A stretch of DNA of 64,000 nucleotides. It comes from Virgibacillus ihumii. GTDB taxonomy: Bacteria > Bacillota > Bacilli > Bacillales > Amphibacillaceae. Under the pieces are notes generated by a model. The model saw nothing but the letters and a program-made list of their open reading frames with translations. It searched no databases and was not told the DNA's origin. The translations under genes and the position numbers were made by a program. Positions 51,228 to 60,909 of the stretch are shown here, piece by piece. The stretch lies in NCBI RefSeq assembly GCF_902726655.1, contig NZ_CACVAN010000001.1, positions 558,001-622,000 on the forward strand. The letters run 5' to 3'. Each line of letters begins with the position of its first letter. Position 1 is the first letter of the stretch.

Positions 51228-52166
51228 TTGCGAACGATAGAATTAAGTTATCCGCATACATTGGAACTGGAGAATCTTCCTGAAACTGTCGCCGCGGTTG
51301 GTTTTTTTGACGGGATACATAAAGGTCATCAGGAAGTAATTCAAACCGCAGTTGATAAAGCAAGAAAAAATGACATGGAAAGTGCTGTTATAACATTTCA
51401 TCCACATCCATCGGTTGTTTTGAAAAAAGATGCAGCACATGTCAGGTATATTACACCCATAAAAGAAAAGAAGGAAATTCTCCAACAAATGGATGTGGAT
51501 CGGCTTTATATTATAACGTTCAATAAAGAATTGGCTTCCCTTGAACCCCAGCAGTTTATTGATCATTTTATCATCGGATTAAAAATAAAGCATCTTGTCG
51601 CAGGTTTTGATTTTTCCTATGGCCATAAAGGAAAAGGGAACATGAAAGAGGTTGGGAATCATACCCGGGGCGAGTTTGAATACACGACGATCAGCAAGGT
51701 TGATATGCATGATCAAAAAGTAAGTTCAACCAGAATTAGAGAATTGCTGCGGGACGGTAAAGTTGAAACAGCCAATAAACTGCTTGGTCGTCCATTGAAT
51801 ATTCAGGGAATTGTCATCGATGGCGAAAAGAGAGGCCGGTCTATTGGTTACCCAACAGCCAATATTCAGATTGACCCGGATGCACTGCTTCCTAAAACGG
51901 GTGTATATGCAGTGAAGGTGCAGTATAAAAAGGAGCTGTATGAGGGAATGGCGAGTCTCGGCTATAACCCGACATTTGACGGGAAACTTGATGAACCAAG
52001 TGCTGAGGTGAACATTTTTGATTACAATAACGACTTGTACGGTGAAGAATTAATCATGGAATGGCATAAATTTATCCGGGATGAGGAAAAATTTGATAGT
52101 GTGGATGAACTGATTGAGCAGATAGAAGATGATGAGCGGGTCATTCGCCAATATTTTTCAAACTGA
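51228..52166 (+). CDS. ribF: Bifunctional riboflavin kinase/FAD synthetase
   Basis: 312 residues from a TTG start after GTAGGTG. The N-terminal nucleotidyltransferase has GFFDGIHKGHQ and SSTRIRELL. The C-terminal riboflavin kinase has GRSIGYPTANI and LGYNPTF. It makes FMN and then FAD. The B. subtilis name is ribC. Confidence 0.96.
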   Translation: MRTIELSYPHTLELENLPETVAAVGFFDGIHKGHQEVIQTAVDKARKNDMESAVITFHPHPSVVLKKDAAHVRYITPIKEKKEILQQMDVDRLYIITFNKELASLEPQQFIDHFIIGLKIKHLVAGFDFSYGHKGKGNMKEVGNHTRGEFEYTTISKVDMHDQKVSSTRIRELLRDGKVETANKLLGRPLNIQGIVIDGEKRGRSIGYPTANIQIDPDALLPKTGVYAVKVQYKKELYEGMASLGYNPTFDGKLDEPSAEVNIFDYNNDLYGEELIMEWHKFIRDEEKFDSVDELIEQIEDDERVIRQYFSN

Positions 52167-52227
52167 GGTAGCAATTCCAGTTCTAATTAAATTATGGCTT
52201 GCATTTTGGCTAAAAAAGATGTAACCT

Positions 52228-52311
52228 TAAAAAGTAGAACCATCGCTTGGCATATCGTGACTCCGACGTTTGCTGGGGGAATGGGGATGAAATTAAAATA
52301 ATGGAGGTGAG
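52228..52311 (+). promoter_or_regulatory. Putative S15 (rpsO) mRNA leader
   Basis: About 85 bases with local complementarity (CTTGGCATATCGTG, CGACGTTTGC) and a G-rich GGGGGAATGGGGATG stretch before the ribosome site. The position suits an autogenous uS15-binding leader, known for Bacillaceae rpsO. I cannot draw a confident fold. Confidence 0.35.
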
Positions 52312-52315
52312 CCAA

Positions 52316-52585
52316 TTGGCTATCACAAAAGATCGTAAAAATGAAATTATCAGCGAATACAAGGTTCATGAAAATGATACTGGTTCCCCAGAAGTGCAAA
52401 TTGCTGTACTGACGGAAGAAATCACTACATTAAATGGACATTTGCGTGTTCACAAAAAAGATCATCATTCACGCCGTGGTCTTTTGAAAATGGTTGGTAA
52501 ACGTCGTAACTTGCTTAATTACCTTCGTAAGAAAGATGTTACACGCTATCGCGAACTAATTAAAAAACTTGGCCTACGCCGATAA
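52316..52585 (+). CDS. rpsO: 30S ribosomal protein uS15
   Basis: 89 residues from the TTG at 52316, six bases after AATGGAGGTGA. An in-frame ATG at 52247 would add 23 unrelated residues. [16 protein letters not shown] [18 protein letters not shown] and [13 protein letters not shown] are diagnostic. It binds the 16S three-way junction. Confidence 0.97.
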   Translation: MAITKDRKNEIISEYKVHENDTGSPEVQIAVLTEEITTLNGHLRVHKKDHHSRRGLLKMVGKRRNLLNYLRKKDVTRYRELIKKLGLRR

Positions 52586-52592
52586 GTATTTT

Positions 52593-52622
52593 AAAAAAAG
52601 CAGGAGCAATCCTGCTTTTTTT
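52593..52622 (+). terminator. Rho-independent terminator after rpsO
   Basis: AAAAAGCAGGA and TCCTGCTTTTT arms over GCAA, with a T8 run. Its T tract merges with the left end of element F. Confidence 0.9.
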
Positions 52623-52732
52623 ATAACGTCTGAAATTATAAATGATGGTAGACCTTATAAGAAAAACTTCGGCACTCGCTATAAGACGGGCGAATGCCGA
52701 GTTTTTTCTAATACTTATACCACTTATAAAAA
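52618..52732. repeat. Element F: 115-bp repeat related to element E
   Basis: Left end TTTTTATAAC (52618-52627), right end CTTATAAAAA (52723-52732). The segment to 52665 nearly matches element E. The interior has a hairpin with arms ACTTCGGCACTCGC and GGCGAATGCCGAGT (about 52665-52703), followed by TTTTT, a second terminator-like structure. Confidence 0.7.
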
Positions 52733-52800
52733 TTTACATTTATCCGCATTAACTATAAAATGAAAGATAGAATGTTTTCTTGAAAGGAGTACTATTACTA

Positions 52801-54915
52801 ATGACAGATGAAAATCAGGTGTTCTCCACGGAAATTGCCGGCAGAAAATTCACCGTTGAAACTGGAGAACTTGCAAAACAAGCGAATGGTGCATGTATGA
52901 TACGGTATGGGGATACCTCCGTATTATCTGTTGCCACCGCATCCAAAGAACCAAAGGATTTACCATTTTTTCCATTAACTGTTAATTACCAGGAACGTCT
53001 TTATGCAGTTGGAAAAATTCCTGGTGGTTTCATTAAAAGGGAAGGACGTCCAAGTGAGAAAGCAACATTGACGTCTCGATTAATCGACCGTCCAATCAGA
53101 CCGCTTTTTCCCGATGGTTACCGAAATGAAGTACAGGTTATCAGTACTGTTATGAGTGTGGAACAGGATTGTTCTTCGGAAATTGCTGCAATGATCGGTT
53201 CATCGATTGCATTGAGCATTTCCGATATCCCATTTTCTGAACCGATTGCCGGAGTTGATGTCGGTCGGGTTGATGGAAAGTTTGTAATCAATCCAACGAT
53301 TGACCAGCGGGAAAAAAGTGATATTGATTTGACTGTTGCGGGCACCAAAGCAGCCATTAACATGGTTGAAGCAGGGGCAAATGAAGTACCTGAAGAAGTT
53401 ATGCTTGAAGCAATTATGTTTGGACATCAGGAAATTGTCCGACTTGTTGAGTTTCAGGAAAAAATTATTGATGCTGCAGGCATCGAAAAAATTGAACCGG
53501 AAATCGCTGAAACAGATGGGGCGCTCGTCGCAAAAGTTGAAGCAGAAGCAAAAGAGAAGTTACACGAAGCGATTCAAGTACAGGAAAAGCATGCAAGAGA
53601 AGAAGCAATCGATGCTGTGAAAGAAGCAGTGGTTGCCGGTTATGAAGACGAAGAAGAAGATGTAGTGAAAGATGTGAAATCAACGCTGGATAAAATGGTG
53701 AAGGAAGAAGTGCGTCGCTTAATCACAAAAGAGAAAGTACGTCCGGATGGTCGTAAAATTGATGAAATTCGTCCACTGTCTTCTAAAATTGGAGTTCTGC
53801 CAAGAACGCACGGTTCAGGGTTATTCACACGTGGACAAACCCAGGCATTAAGTGTATGTACCCTCGGTGCATTAGGGGATGTTCAAATTTTGGATGGGCT
53901 GGATCTTGAAGAGTCAAAACGGTTTATGCACCATTATAATTTCCCGCAATACAGTGTTGGGGAAACAGGACCAATCAGAGGGCCAGGGCGCCGTGAAATT
54001 GGACATGGTGCATTGGGAGAACGAGCGCTGGAAAAAGTTGTTCCTTCAGATAAGGAATTTCCATATACGATTCGTCTTGTTTCGGAAGTATTAGAGTCAA
54101 ACGGTTCCACATCACAGGCAAGTATTTGTGCAAGTACATTGGCGATGATGGATGCAGGTATTCCAATTAAAGCACCCGTAGCAGGTATTGCAATGGGACT
54201 TGTGAAATCAGGTGATGATTATACCATTTTATCTGATATTCAGGGAATGGAAGATGCGCTTGGCGATATGGACTTTAAAGTAGCCGGTACAGCTGAGGGT
54301 GTTACAGCACTGCAAATGGACATTAAAATCGACGGTCTATCCAAAGAAATTTTGGAAGAAGCATTGTCACAGGCTAAAAAAGGCCGTATGCACATTTTAG
54401 ATTCCATGCTTGCGACCATTAACAAGCCAAAAGAGGAATTATCTGAATATGCACCGAAAATCCTGACAATGGAAATTAATCCGGATAAAATCCGCGATGT
54501 CATTGGACCAAGCGGTAAACAAATCAATCAGATTATTGATGAGACCGGCGTAAAAATTGATATTGAACAGGATGGCAGTGTATTTATTTCGTCAACAGAT
54601 GCAACAATGAATAATAAGGCAAAACAAATTATTGAAGATCTTGTACGGGAAGTGGAAGTTGGACAGACTTATCTGGGAACTGTCAAACGCATTGAGAAAT
54701 TTGGTGCATTTGTCGAGATATTTAAAGGAAAAGATGGTCTAGTGCATATCTCTGAACTGGCTGAGGAGCGAACCAACAAAGTTGAGGATGTCGTTTCAAT
54801 TGGTGATGAGATCATGGTTAAAGTGAAGGAAATTGACAGGCAGGGCCGTGTTAATCTCTCACGCAAAGCTGTATTGAAAGAGGAAAAGGAAAAGAAGGAA
54901 AAATCAAGCATGTAA
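52801..54915 (+). CDS. pnp: Polyribonucleotide nucleotidyltransferase (PNPase)
   Basis: 704 residues from the ATG at 52801, after AAAGGAG. Two RNase PH domains are joined by a helical linker (about 230-310). A KH domain ([14 protein letters not shown]) and an S1 domain ([17 protein letters not shown]) follow. It degrades RNA 3'-5' with phosphate in the degradosome. The rpsO-pnp order is conserved. Confidence 0.98.
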   Translation: MTDENQVFSTEIAGRKFTVETGELAKQANGACMIRYGDTSVLSVATASKEPKDLPFFPLTVNYQERLYAVGKIPGGFIKREGRPSEKATLTSRLIDRPIRPLFPDGYRNEVQVISTVMSVEQDCSSEIAAMIGSSIALSISDIPFSEPIAGVDVGRVDGKFVINPTIDQREKSDIDLTVAGTKAAINMVEAGANEVPEEVMLEAIMFGHQEIVRLVEFQEKIIDAAGIEKIEPEIAETDGALVAKVEAEAKEKLHEAIQVQEKHAREEAIDAVKEAVVAGYEDEEEDVVKDVKSTLDKMVKEEVRRLITKEKVRPDGRKIDEIRPLSSKIGVLPRTHGSGLFTRGQTQALSVCTLGALGDVQILDGLDLEESKRFMHHYNFPQYSVGETGPIRGPGRREIGHGALGERALEKVVPSDKEFPYTIRLVSEVLESNGSTSQASICASTLAMMDAGIPIKAPVAGIAMGLVKSGDDYTILSDIQGMEDALGDMDFKVAGTAEGVTALQMDIKIDGLSKEILEEALSQAKKGRMHILDSMLATINKPKEELSEYAPKILTMEINPDKIRDVIGPSGKQINQIIDETGVKIDIEQDGSVFISSTDATMNNKAKQIIEDLVREVEVGQTYLGTVKRIEKFGAFVEIFKGKDGLVHISELAEERTNKVEDVVSIGDEIMVKVKEIDRQGRVNLSRKAVLKEEKEKKEKSSM

Positions 54916-54930
54916 CATAAGCAACACGAC

Positions 54931-54958
54931 AAGAAGCTGGTACCCCAGTTTCTTTTTT
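54931..54958 (+). terminator. Rho-independent terminator after pnp
   Basis: AAGAAGCTGG and CCAGTTTCTT arms over TACC, followed by TTTT. Confidence 0.8.
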
Positions 54959-55006
54959 ATGTTTAGGTTTTTTCGTAAATTATATTTCTTAACCCCGTAG
55001 TGGAAC

Positions 55007-55407
55007 AAAACTGCGACATAAACTGCTGGAATGAGTTCTATAATTACATCCATCTCTCGCCCTGCCGTCCGGGATCGCTCCGGGCGGATGCTTTCCGCGG
55101 GCACGGCCTCAGCCTCCTCGAGAAAACCACTCTGCGGGGTCTTCGGACACGTGCTGTTCCCGCAGGAGTCACCGCCCTCCGCTCACCCGGACTAGTGTAG
55201 TGGTATCATTCGTTTTTCTATAACGATTTCGATTCCAGCAAAGAGTGCCTAGACTCCGTAGCGCGACAGCGCAAGGAGGCTCATCAGCCGCCCACGGAAA
55301 AGAAGACACTGCGAAAGCTTGCTTGAGCAGGTCGCGCTTATGCTCGAAAGTGAAAGCGACGTGTATTTCCGCAGCGGTGGTAGAACATCATACTATGTCG
55401 CAGTTTA
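55007..55407. repeat. Element C: 401-bp inverted dimer in reverse orientation
   Basis: The ends are AAAACTGCGACA (55007-55018) and TGTCGCAGTTTA (55396-55407). The reverse complement matches elements A and B. It carries the I1 module (about 55297-55352) at the same site as element B. It lacks I2, I3 and I4. It has lost about 60 bases of one hairpin arm at a junction near 55248. It explains most of the gap 54959-55587. The remaining 180 bases hold only weak promoter-like sequence for ylxY. Confidence 0.85.
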
Positions 55408-55587
55408 TGGATTTTGTGTCAGTGTAAAATTAAAAATTCAAAACAGCCTTTGTGTAGGACTGATTATTATTGATACGATACATGTATTCTCTTGATAACG
55501 GTACTGACGTTCATTTTGAATGGGAAGCGTCATTTTTTAACATAACCTGTCCATATTCCTCATATGGATAAATGAGGGGGGATTCGG

Positions 55588-56535
55588 ATGTATCGTTATC
55601 GATCTGTGATACATATCTGTGTGTTTGTATTTATCGTTTTAATTGCGTTCAATGATCAATATAATCCATTTGTTATGAATGAGGCGGAAACCTTTTCAGA
55701 CGCTGTAACTAAGACAGAGGATCCGCTTTATGAAGAAATAAAATCGAAACGTTCCAAGTTCAGTAAATCCCCGATCAATGCCTATATCGACAAAGTCTGG
55801 AAAAAGACTCCGGGACTAAATGGGATTCATGTCAATGTCGATAAATCATACGAACAAATGAAAGAATCTGGAGAGTTTGACAAAACGTTGCTGGTGTATG
55901 AGCAGATCCCTCCAAAAGTTACATTGGATGAGCTTCCACCTGCCCCCATATACCGGGGTAATCCAAAAAAGAAAATGGTTTCCTTCTTAATAAATGTGTC
56001 GTGGGGGGCCGAACACATTCCCGAGATTCTGACGATTTTAAAAAAACATAACGTCGACGCAACTTTTTTTATTGAAGGAAAATGGGCACAGGCAAATTCT
56101 GATTATGTCAAAATGATTGATGAACAAGGTCATGTGATCGGAAATCACGCTTATAACCACCCGGATATGGAAAACCTTTCAAAAAATGCAATTGCTGAAC
56201 AAATGAAACGCACCAATGAGATACTGACAGCAATCACTGGAAAAACACCGGATTGGTTTGCACCACCTAGTGGCAGTTTTAATGATCAGGTTGTCAAAAC
56301 AGCAGATATGTTAAATATGAAAACAATTCTTTGGACGGTAGACACGATTGATTGGAAGAATCCTACAGTATCTGTTATGATGAATCGAGTAATGAATGAC
56401 CTTCACCCTGGTGCAACAGTTTTAATGCATCCGACACCGTCTATTGTTAATGGATTGGGTAATTTGATAAAAAATATTAAGGATCGGGGTTACCGGATAG
56501 GCACGATTTCGACTTTATTAAGTGCAAAAAGATAA
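55588..56535 (+). CDS. ylxY: NodB-domain (polysaccharide deacetylase-like) protein YlxY
   Basis: 315 residues with an N-terminal signal anchor (about 7-24) and an extracellular NodB domain from about residue 128. The metal-binding aspartates of the usual TFDDG motif are replaced by LINVSWG, and APPSGSFN replaces the usual RPPxG. The histidines in GNHAYNHPDM remain. Catalytic activity is therefore doubtful, which I believe is a trait of YlxY. The neighbours pnp and mlpA match B. subtilis. AGGGGGG precedes the start. Confidence 0.9.
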   Translation: MYRYRSVIHICVFVFIVLIAFNDQYNPFVMNEAETFSDAVTKTEDPLYEEIKSKRSKFSKSPINAYIDKVWKKTPGLNGIHVNVDKSYEQMKESGEFDKTLLVYEQIPPKVTLDELPPAPIYRGNPKKKMVSFLINVSWGAEHIPEILTILKKHNVDATFFIEGKWAQANSDYVKMIDEQGHVIGNHAYNHPDMENLSKNAIAEQMKRTNEILTAITGKTPDWFAPPSGSFNDQVVKTADMLNMKTILWTVDTIDWKNPTVSVMMNRVMNDLHPGATVLMHPTPSIVNGLGNLIKNIKDRGYRIGTISTLLSAKR

Positions 56536-56581
56536 AGGGTAGAAAATTCCCGTTATCGAAATGATATAGGAGGATTTTGTT

Positions 56582-57805
56582 TTGGTAGAAAAGCATACAT
56601 GTAATAACGGACTTCGTATTGTCCAGGAGAAGATTCCTGCAGTACGGTCGGTGACCATTGGAGTCTGGGTTTTAACCGGTTCCAGAAACGAGACGAAAGA
56701 AAATAACGGCATTTCCCATTTTTTAGAGCATATGTTTTTTAAAGGAACAAAAACAAGGTCTGCGCAGGATATTGCGGAAGCATTTGATGCCATTGGCGGA
56801 CAAGTAAATGCTTTCACTTCAAAAGAATATACGTGTTTTTATGCAAAAGTGATTGATACGCATAAGGAATATGCGCTGGAAATTTTGGCGGATATGTTCT
56901 TTAATTCTTCTTTTGATGAAGAAGAAATGGAACGCGAGAAAAAGGTTGTGCTGGAAGAAATAAAAATGTACGAGGATACTCCCGATGACATTGTTCACGA
57001 TTTGCTGGCTGCAGCAGCCTATGGTGATCATCCACTGGGTTATCCGATACTAGGAACAGAGAAACAGCTGCAATCATTTAAGCCTGAAACATTGCGTACA
57101 TATATTAAAAATCGCTATACACCAAAAAATGTTGTTGTATCTGTTGCAGGTAATGTGGATGATTTATTCATCAGCACCGTAGAAGGCTACTTCGGCAATT
57201 ATTACGGGGAAGAAGATCAGGCGGTTCTGGAAAAACCCTCGTTTCTTGCTAATGATATTGAACGCAATAAGGATACGGAACAGGCTCATTTGTGCCTTGG
57301 TTTCAACGGGTTCGCCGTGGACGATGAGGATATTTACAGTCTCATTATCATGAACAATGTTCTTGGAGGAAGTATGAGTTCCAGACTTTTTCAGGAAGTT
57401 AGAGAGAAACAGGGCTTAGCATATGCTGTGTTCTCATATCATTCTTCATTCCTGGATAATGGAATGCTGACGATCTATGCCGGGACCGGAAATGAACAAT
57501 TGCCAGTATTACGGGATACGATTCAAGCAACGATGGATTCGTTAATTAAAGATGGATTAACTGACAAAGAACTAAAGAACAGCAAAGAACAGCTCAAAGG
57601 AAATTTGATGCTCAGCCTGGAAAGTACAAGCAGCCGAATGAGCAGAAATGGCAGAAATGAATTGCTTCTTAAACGCCATCGTACACTGGATGAAATGGTT
57701 GACGAGATTGACCGGGTCAATCATGAAAAAATCCATCGTGTGATTGAATCCATTTTTAATCAAAACACATCAAGCGCATTGATAGCACCGAAACAACAGG
57801 CATAG
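56582..57805 (+). CDS. mlpA: M16-family processing peptidase MlpA (YmxG)
   Basis: 407 residues from a TTG start after AGGAGG. The inverted zinc motif HFLEH is at residues 46-50, and the third ligand is in EREKKVVLEEI near residue 125. Two M16 halves are present. It is related to mitochondrial processing peptidase beta. In B. subtilis it affects extracellular protease production. The substrate is not known. Confidence 0.93.
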   Translation: MVEKHTCNNGLRIVQEKIPAVRSVTIGVWVLTGSRNETKENNGISHFLEHMFFKGTKTRSAQDIAEAFDAIGGQVNAFTSKEYTCFYAKVIDTHKEYALEILADMFFNSSFDEEEMEREKKVVLEEIKMYEDTPDDIVHDLLAAAAYGDHPLGYPILGTEKQLQSFKPETLRTYIKNRYTPKNVVVSVAGNVDDLFISTVEGYFGNYYGEEDQAVLEKPSFLANDIERNKDTEQAHLCLGFNGFAVDDEDIYSLIIMNNVLGGSMSSRLFQEVREKQGLAYAVFSYHSSFLDNGMLTIYAGTGNEQLPVLRDTIQATMDSLIKDGLTDKELKNSKEQLKGNLMLSLESTSSRMSRNGRNELLLKRHRTLDEMVDEIDRVNHEKIHRVIESIFNQNTSSALIAPKQQA

Positions 57806-57859
57806 AATTCTTTTCACTGCATATATTCAGTAGTAGCCATGGAACTTGGAGGGGAATGT

Positions 57860-58093
57860 ATGCGGTATAAGGACATAAGCGGAAAAGAAATTGTGAATGT
57901 AAACCAGGGATCAAGGCTTGGTATTTTAGGGCAAACCGACCTGGAGATTAATGAAAAAACCGGACAGATCGAATCATTTATTATCCCTAATTACAAATGG
58001 TTCGGATTGAAAAAAGAAGGGGAAGAGACGAAAATAAAGTGGCGTTCCATTAAAAAAATAGGGGACGACATGATTATGATTGAATTTGACTAA
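57860..58093 (+). CDS. ymxH: PRC-barrel sporulation-type protein YmxH/YlmC
   Basis: 77 residues from the ATG at 57860, after GGAGGGG. The upstream ATG at 57839 has no ribosome site. It is a small PRC-barrel with RYKDISGKEIVNV and ESFIIPNYKW. It belongs to the YlmC/YmxH family. A role in sporulation is suggested by family name only. Confidence 0.88.
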   Translation: MRYKDISGKEIVNVNQGSRLGILGQTDLEINEKTGQIESFIIPNYKWFGLKKEGEETKIKWRSIKKIGDDMIMIEFD

Positions 58094-58110
58094 CTTCATA
58101 TACACGATGG

Positions 58111-58143
58111 CCGGTATCATTTTACAATGGTGCCGGTTTTTTT
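58111..58143 (+). terminator. Rho-independent terminator after ymxH
   Basis: CCGGTATCATT and AATGGTGCCGG form an 11-bp stem (two wobbles) over TTAC, followed by T7. Confidence 0.9.
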
Positions 58144-58267
58144 GCGTGTTAAGAAATCGCATATACATGACTGTTTCGTCTGAGCAAAGAGGTAAATCTG
58201 AAAAAGTTATGTTAAGCAGACAATCAGGCCGTCACAAAAACTCCTAATCACTAACACGGGAAAGCTA

Positions 58268-58276
58268 CATAAACTA
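58268..58276 (+). promoter_or_regulatory. Possible sigma-K -10 element of the spoVF operon
   Basis: CATAAACTA matches the CATANNNTA -10 consensus for mother-cell sigma-K, 45 bases before spoVFA. A convincing -35 (AC) is only loosely present in CTAACACGG. spoVF is sigma-K-controlled in B. subtilis. I see nothing else in 58145-58265. Confidence 0.4.
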
Positions 58277-58321
58277 TACAGAAATCAAATACGGGCAATT
58301 GTCTGGAGGTATGTAATAACG

Positions 58322-59203
58322 ATGAGTCAATCGATTGCTGTAATCGGCGGAGATGCACGATATCTGGAGTTGCTGCGTCAATTGCAGACCATGACTGATA
58401 CCACTATTTATTTAGTAGGGTTTGATAACTTGGAACAAGGATTTACAGGGCTGAAACAAACTGACTTTTTCGATCTGGAACCGGAAAAGCTGGATGCTGT
58501 TGTATTACCAATAACCGGAACGGATGATGAAGGGTATGTAGAAGCAGCCTTTTCTGATCAAAAAATACAGTTAACAAAAGAATGGTTTGGCGCATTAGAT
58601 AAATCGGCGTTGATTTTTACAGGAATTTCAAAGAAGTACCTTACAACTGTAACAACTGATTTAAATCTTACACTCATCCCGCTGTTTGACAGGGATGACG
58701 TGGCAATCTACAATTCCATTCCGACCGCGGAAGGTACAATAATGATGGTGATTGAACATACGGATTACACCATTCATTCATCAAGGGTAATTGTTGTCGG
58801 CTTTGGAAGGGTTGGAAATACAGTGGCCAATAAATTTGCAGCGCTCGGGGCAAAAGTATCTGTTTGTGCACAAAGCATCAAAGATCTGGCAAGAATTACG
58901 GAAATGGGACTCACTGCTATACCACTGGATGAATTGGAAAAACATACAAGTGAGAGTGATCTTCTCATCAATACCATTCCGGCAAATGTGGTTCGGAAGG
59001 ATTCCATCCAGAATCTGCCACCACATGCATTCATTATCGATTTAGCATCTAAGCCCGGTGGTACAGATTTTGATTATGCAAAACAAAGAGGTATTAAGGC
59101 AATTCTGGCCCGCAGTCTTCCCGGTATTGTGGCACCAAAAACATCCGGAAAGATTTTGGCAGATGTTATCAAACAATTCCTTATAAAAGAAGGGAGAAAG
59201 TAA
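58322..59203 (+). CDS. spoVFA: Dipicolinate synthase subunit A
   Basis: 293 residues (DpaA). A C-terminal Rossmann domain carries VVGFGRVGNTVANKFAALG. SpoVFA with SpoVFB converts the dihydrodipicolinate-related intermediate of the lysine pathway to dipicolinic acid in the mother cell for spore core loading. TCTGGAGG lies upstream. spoVFB starts one base after its stop codon. This gene marks the organism as an endospore former. Confidence 0.96.
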   Translation: MSQSIAVIGGDARYLELLRQLQTMTDTTIYLVGFDNLEQGFTGLKQTDFFDLEPEKLDAVVLPITGTDDEGYVEAAFSDQKIQLTKEWFGALDKSALIFTGISKKYLTTVTTDLNLTLIPLFDRDDVAIYNSIPTAEGTIMMVIEHTDYTIHSSRVIVVGFGRVGNTVANKFAALGAKVSVCAQSIKDLARITEMGLTAIPLDELEKHTSESDLLINTIPANVVRKDSIQNLPPHAFIIDLASKPGGTDFDYAKQRGIKAILARSLPGIVAPKTSGKILADVIKQFLIKEGRK

Positions 59204-59204
59204 C

Positions 59205-59810
59205 ATGAAATTAAAAGGTAAGCGAATTGGATTTGGTCTGACAGGATCGCACTGTACTTATGATCAGGTTTTTCCGCAGCTGGAGCGGCTGATGGATGAA
59301 GGGGCCGAAGTGGTACCGATTGTTACGTATACGGTTCGGACCACCGACACAAAGTTCGGAAATGCGAAGGATCATGTTGCAAAAATTGAGTCCATTACTG
59401 GAAAAAAAGTCATTACAACAATGCCTGAAGCAGAGCCGTTAGGACCTAAATATCCACTGGACTGTATGGTAATAGCTCCATTAACCGGAAATTCACTTAG
59501 CAAGATGGCTAATGCGCTAACCGATTCCCCGGTATTAATGGCAGCGAAGGCAACGATGCGGAACCAGGGCCCTGTGGTTTTGGGAATTTCAACCAATGAT
59601 GCACTTGGATTAAATGGTGTAAATCTGATGCGTCTAATGGCAAGCAAATATATTTATTTTATTCCATTCGGTCAGGATGATCCAATTAAAAAACCGAATT
59701 CGCTCGTTGCCGATATGGATTCGCTTGTAAAAACGGTAGAAACTGCTCTTCATCATGAACAGCTTCAGCCTGTTATTATTCCTCATGAATATGATAGTAT
59801 GGTAACATGA
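59205..59810 (+). CDS. spoVFB: Dipicolinate synthase subunit B
   Basis: 201 residues (DpaB), a flavoprotein-type Rossmann fold with GFGLTGSHCTYDQVFPQ and MVIAPLTGNSLSKMANALTDSP. It acts with SpoVFA. AGAAGGGAGAAAG precedes the start. asd follows after 36 bases, keeping dipicolinate and lysine precursor genes together. Confidence 0.96.
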   Translation: MKLKGKRIGFGLTGSHCTYDQVFPQLERLMDEGAEVVPIVTYTVRTTDTKFGNAKDHVAKIESITGKKVITTMPEAEPLGPKYPLDCMVIAPLTGNSLSKMANALTDSPVLMAAKATMRNQGPVVLGISTNDALGLNGVNLMRLMASKYIYFIPFGQDDPIKKPNSLVADMDSLVKTVETALHHEQLQPVIIPHEYDSMVT

Positions 59811-59846
59811 GTATAATCTATTATTAGGAAATGAGGGGTTAACTTA

Positions 59847-60893
59847 ATGGGTAACAACAATGGATATAATTTAGCGGTAGTCGGTGCAACCGGCGCCGTA
59901 GGGCAAAAAATCATTCAACTATTGGAAAAAAAGGATTTGCCGATAAATGATTTGAAACTTTTATCATCAGAAAGATCCGCCGGTAAAAAAATAGTTTTTA
60001 AGAATCGTGAAATAACGGTGGAAGCAGCCGAACCGGACAGCTTTAAAGATGTCGATATTGCGTTATTTTCTGCTGGCGGTTCTATCTCCAAAAAACTGGC
60101 ACCGGAGGCGGTGAAACGCGGTACAGTAGTTGTCGATAACACAAGTGCTTATCGTATGGATGAAGATGTTCCACTGGTAGTTCCGGAAGTAAATGTGGAT
60201 GATATTAAAAAGCACAACGGCATTATTGCCAATCCGAACTGCTCAACAATTCAGATGGTTGCAGCACTGAAGCCGCTGCATGAAGCGTATGGTTTGTCAC
60301 GGATTATTGTTTCAACCTATCAAGCTGTTTCCGGAGCTGGCAATAGTGCAAATGAAGAGCTGGAAAATCAGACGAAACAATTTTTGAACAATGAAGAGAT
60401 GAAGGCGGAATTGCTTCCTGTCAAAGGTGATAAGAAACATTATCCAATTGCCTTTAATGCTCTTCCGCAAATAGATGTGTTTCAGGAAAACGGGTATACT
60501 TTCGAAGAGATGAAAATGATTAATGAATCCAAAAAAATATTGCACTTGCCGGAATTACCGGTATCTGCAACATGTGTGCGTCTGCCATTTTTCCAATCAC
60601 ACGCCGAAAGTGTGTATGTTGACGTTGATAAAAATGGATTATCAGCAAGTGATCTGCAGGATGTTTTGCGAAAAGCAGAAGGCATTATCTTAGAGGATGA
60701 CCCTGCTAATCAAGTTTATCCGACACCACTAAGTGCAATGAATAAAGAAGAAGTGTTTGTCGGCCGTATCCGTAAAGATCTGGACCATGATAATGGTTTC
60801 CATTTATGGATTGTATCTGATAATCTGATTAAGGGTGCTGCCTGGAATACCATCCAGATTGCAGAACGCTTAATTGACAATAAATGGCTTTAG
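59847..60893 (+). CDS. asd: Aspartate-semialdehyde dehydrogenase
   Basis: 348 residues. NADP-binding VVGATGAVGQ is near the N-terminus, the catalytic Cys132 in NPNCSTIQ, and YQAVSGAGNS and CVRLPFFQSHAESV follow. It reduces aspartyl phosphate to the semialdehyde feeding DapA, threonine and methionine synthesis. GAGGGG precedes the start. Confidence 0.97.
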   Translation: MGNNNGYNLAVVGATGAVGQKIIQLLEKKDLPINDLKLLSSERSAGKKIVFKNREITVEAAEPDSFKDVDIALFSAGGSISKKLAPEAVKRGTVVVDNTSAYRMDEDVPLVVPEVNVDDIKKHNGIIANPNCSTIQMVAALKPLHEAYGLSRIIVSTYQAVSGAGNSANEELENQTKQFLNNEEMKAELLPVKGDKKHYPIAFNALPQIDVFQENGYTFEEMKMINESKKILHLPELPVSATCVRLPFFQSHAESVYVDVDKNGLSASDLQDVLRKAEGIILEDDPANQVYPTPLSAMNKEEVFVGRIRKDLDHDNGFHLWIVSDNLIKGAAWNTIQIAERLIDNKWL

Positions 60894-60909
60894 AAATTGA
60901 GGTGTTAGT

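Noticed and set aside
55000..55427. Two short + strand frames inside element C
   Set aside because: They are fully within the repeat, and the equivalent frames are interrupted in elements A and B.
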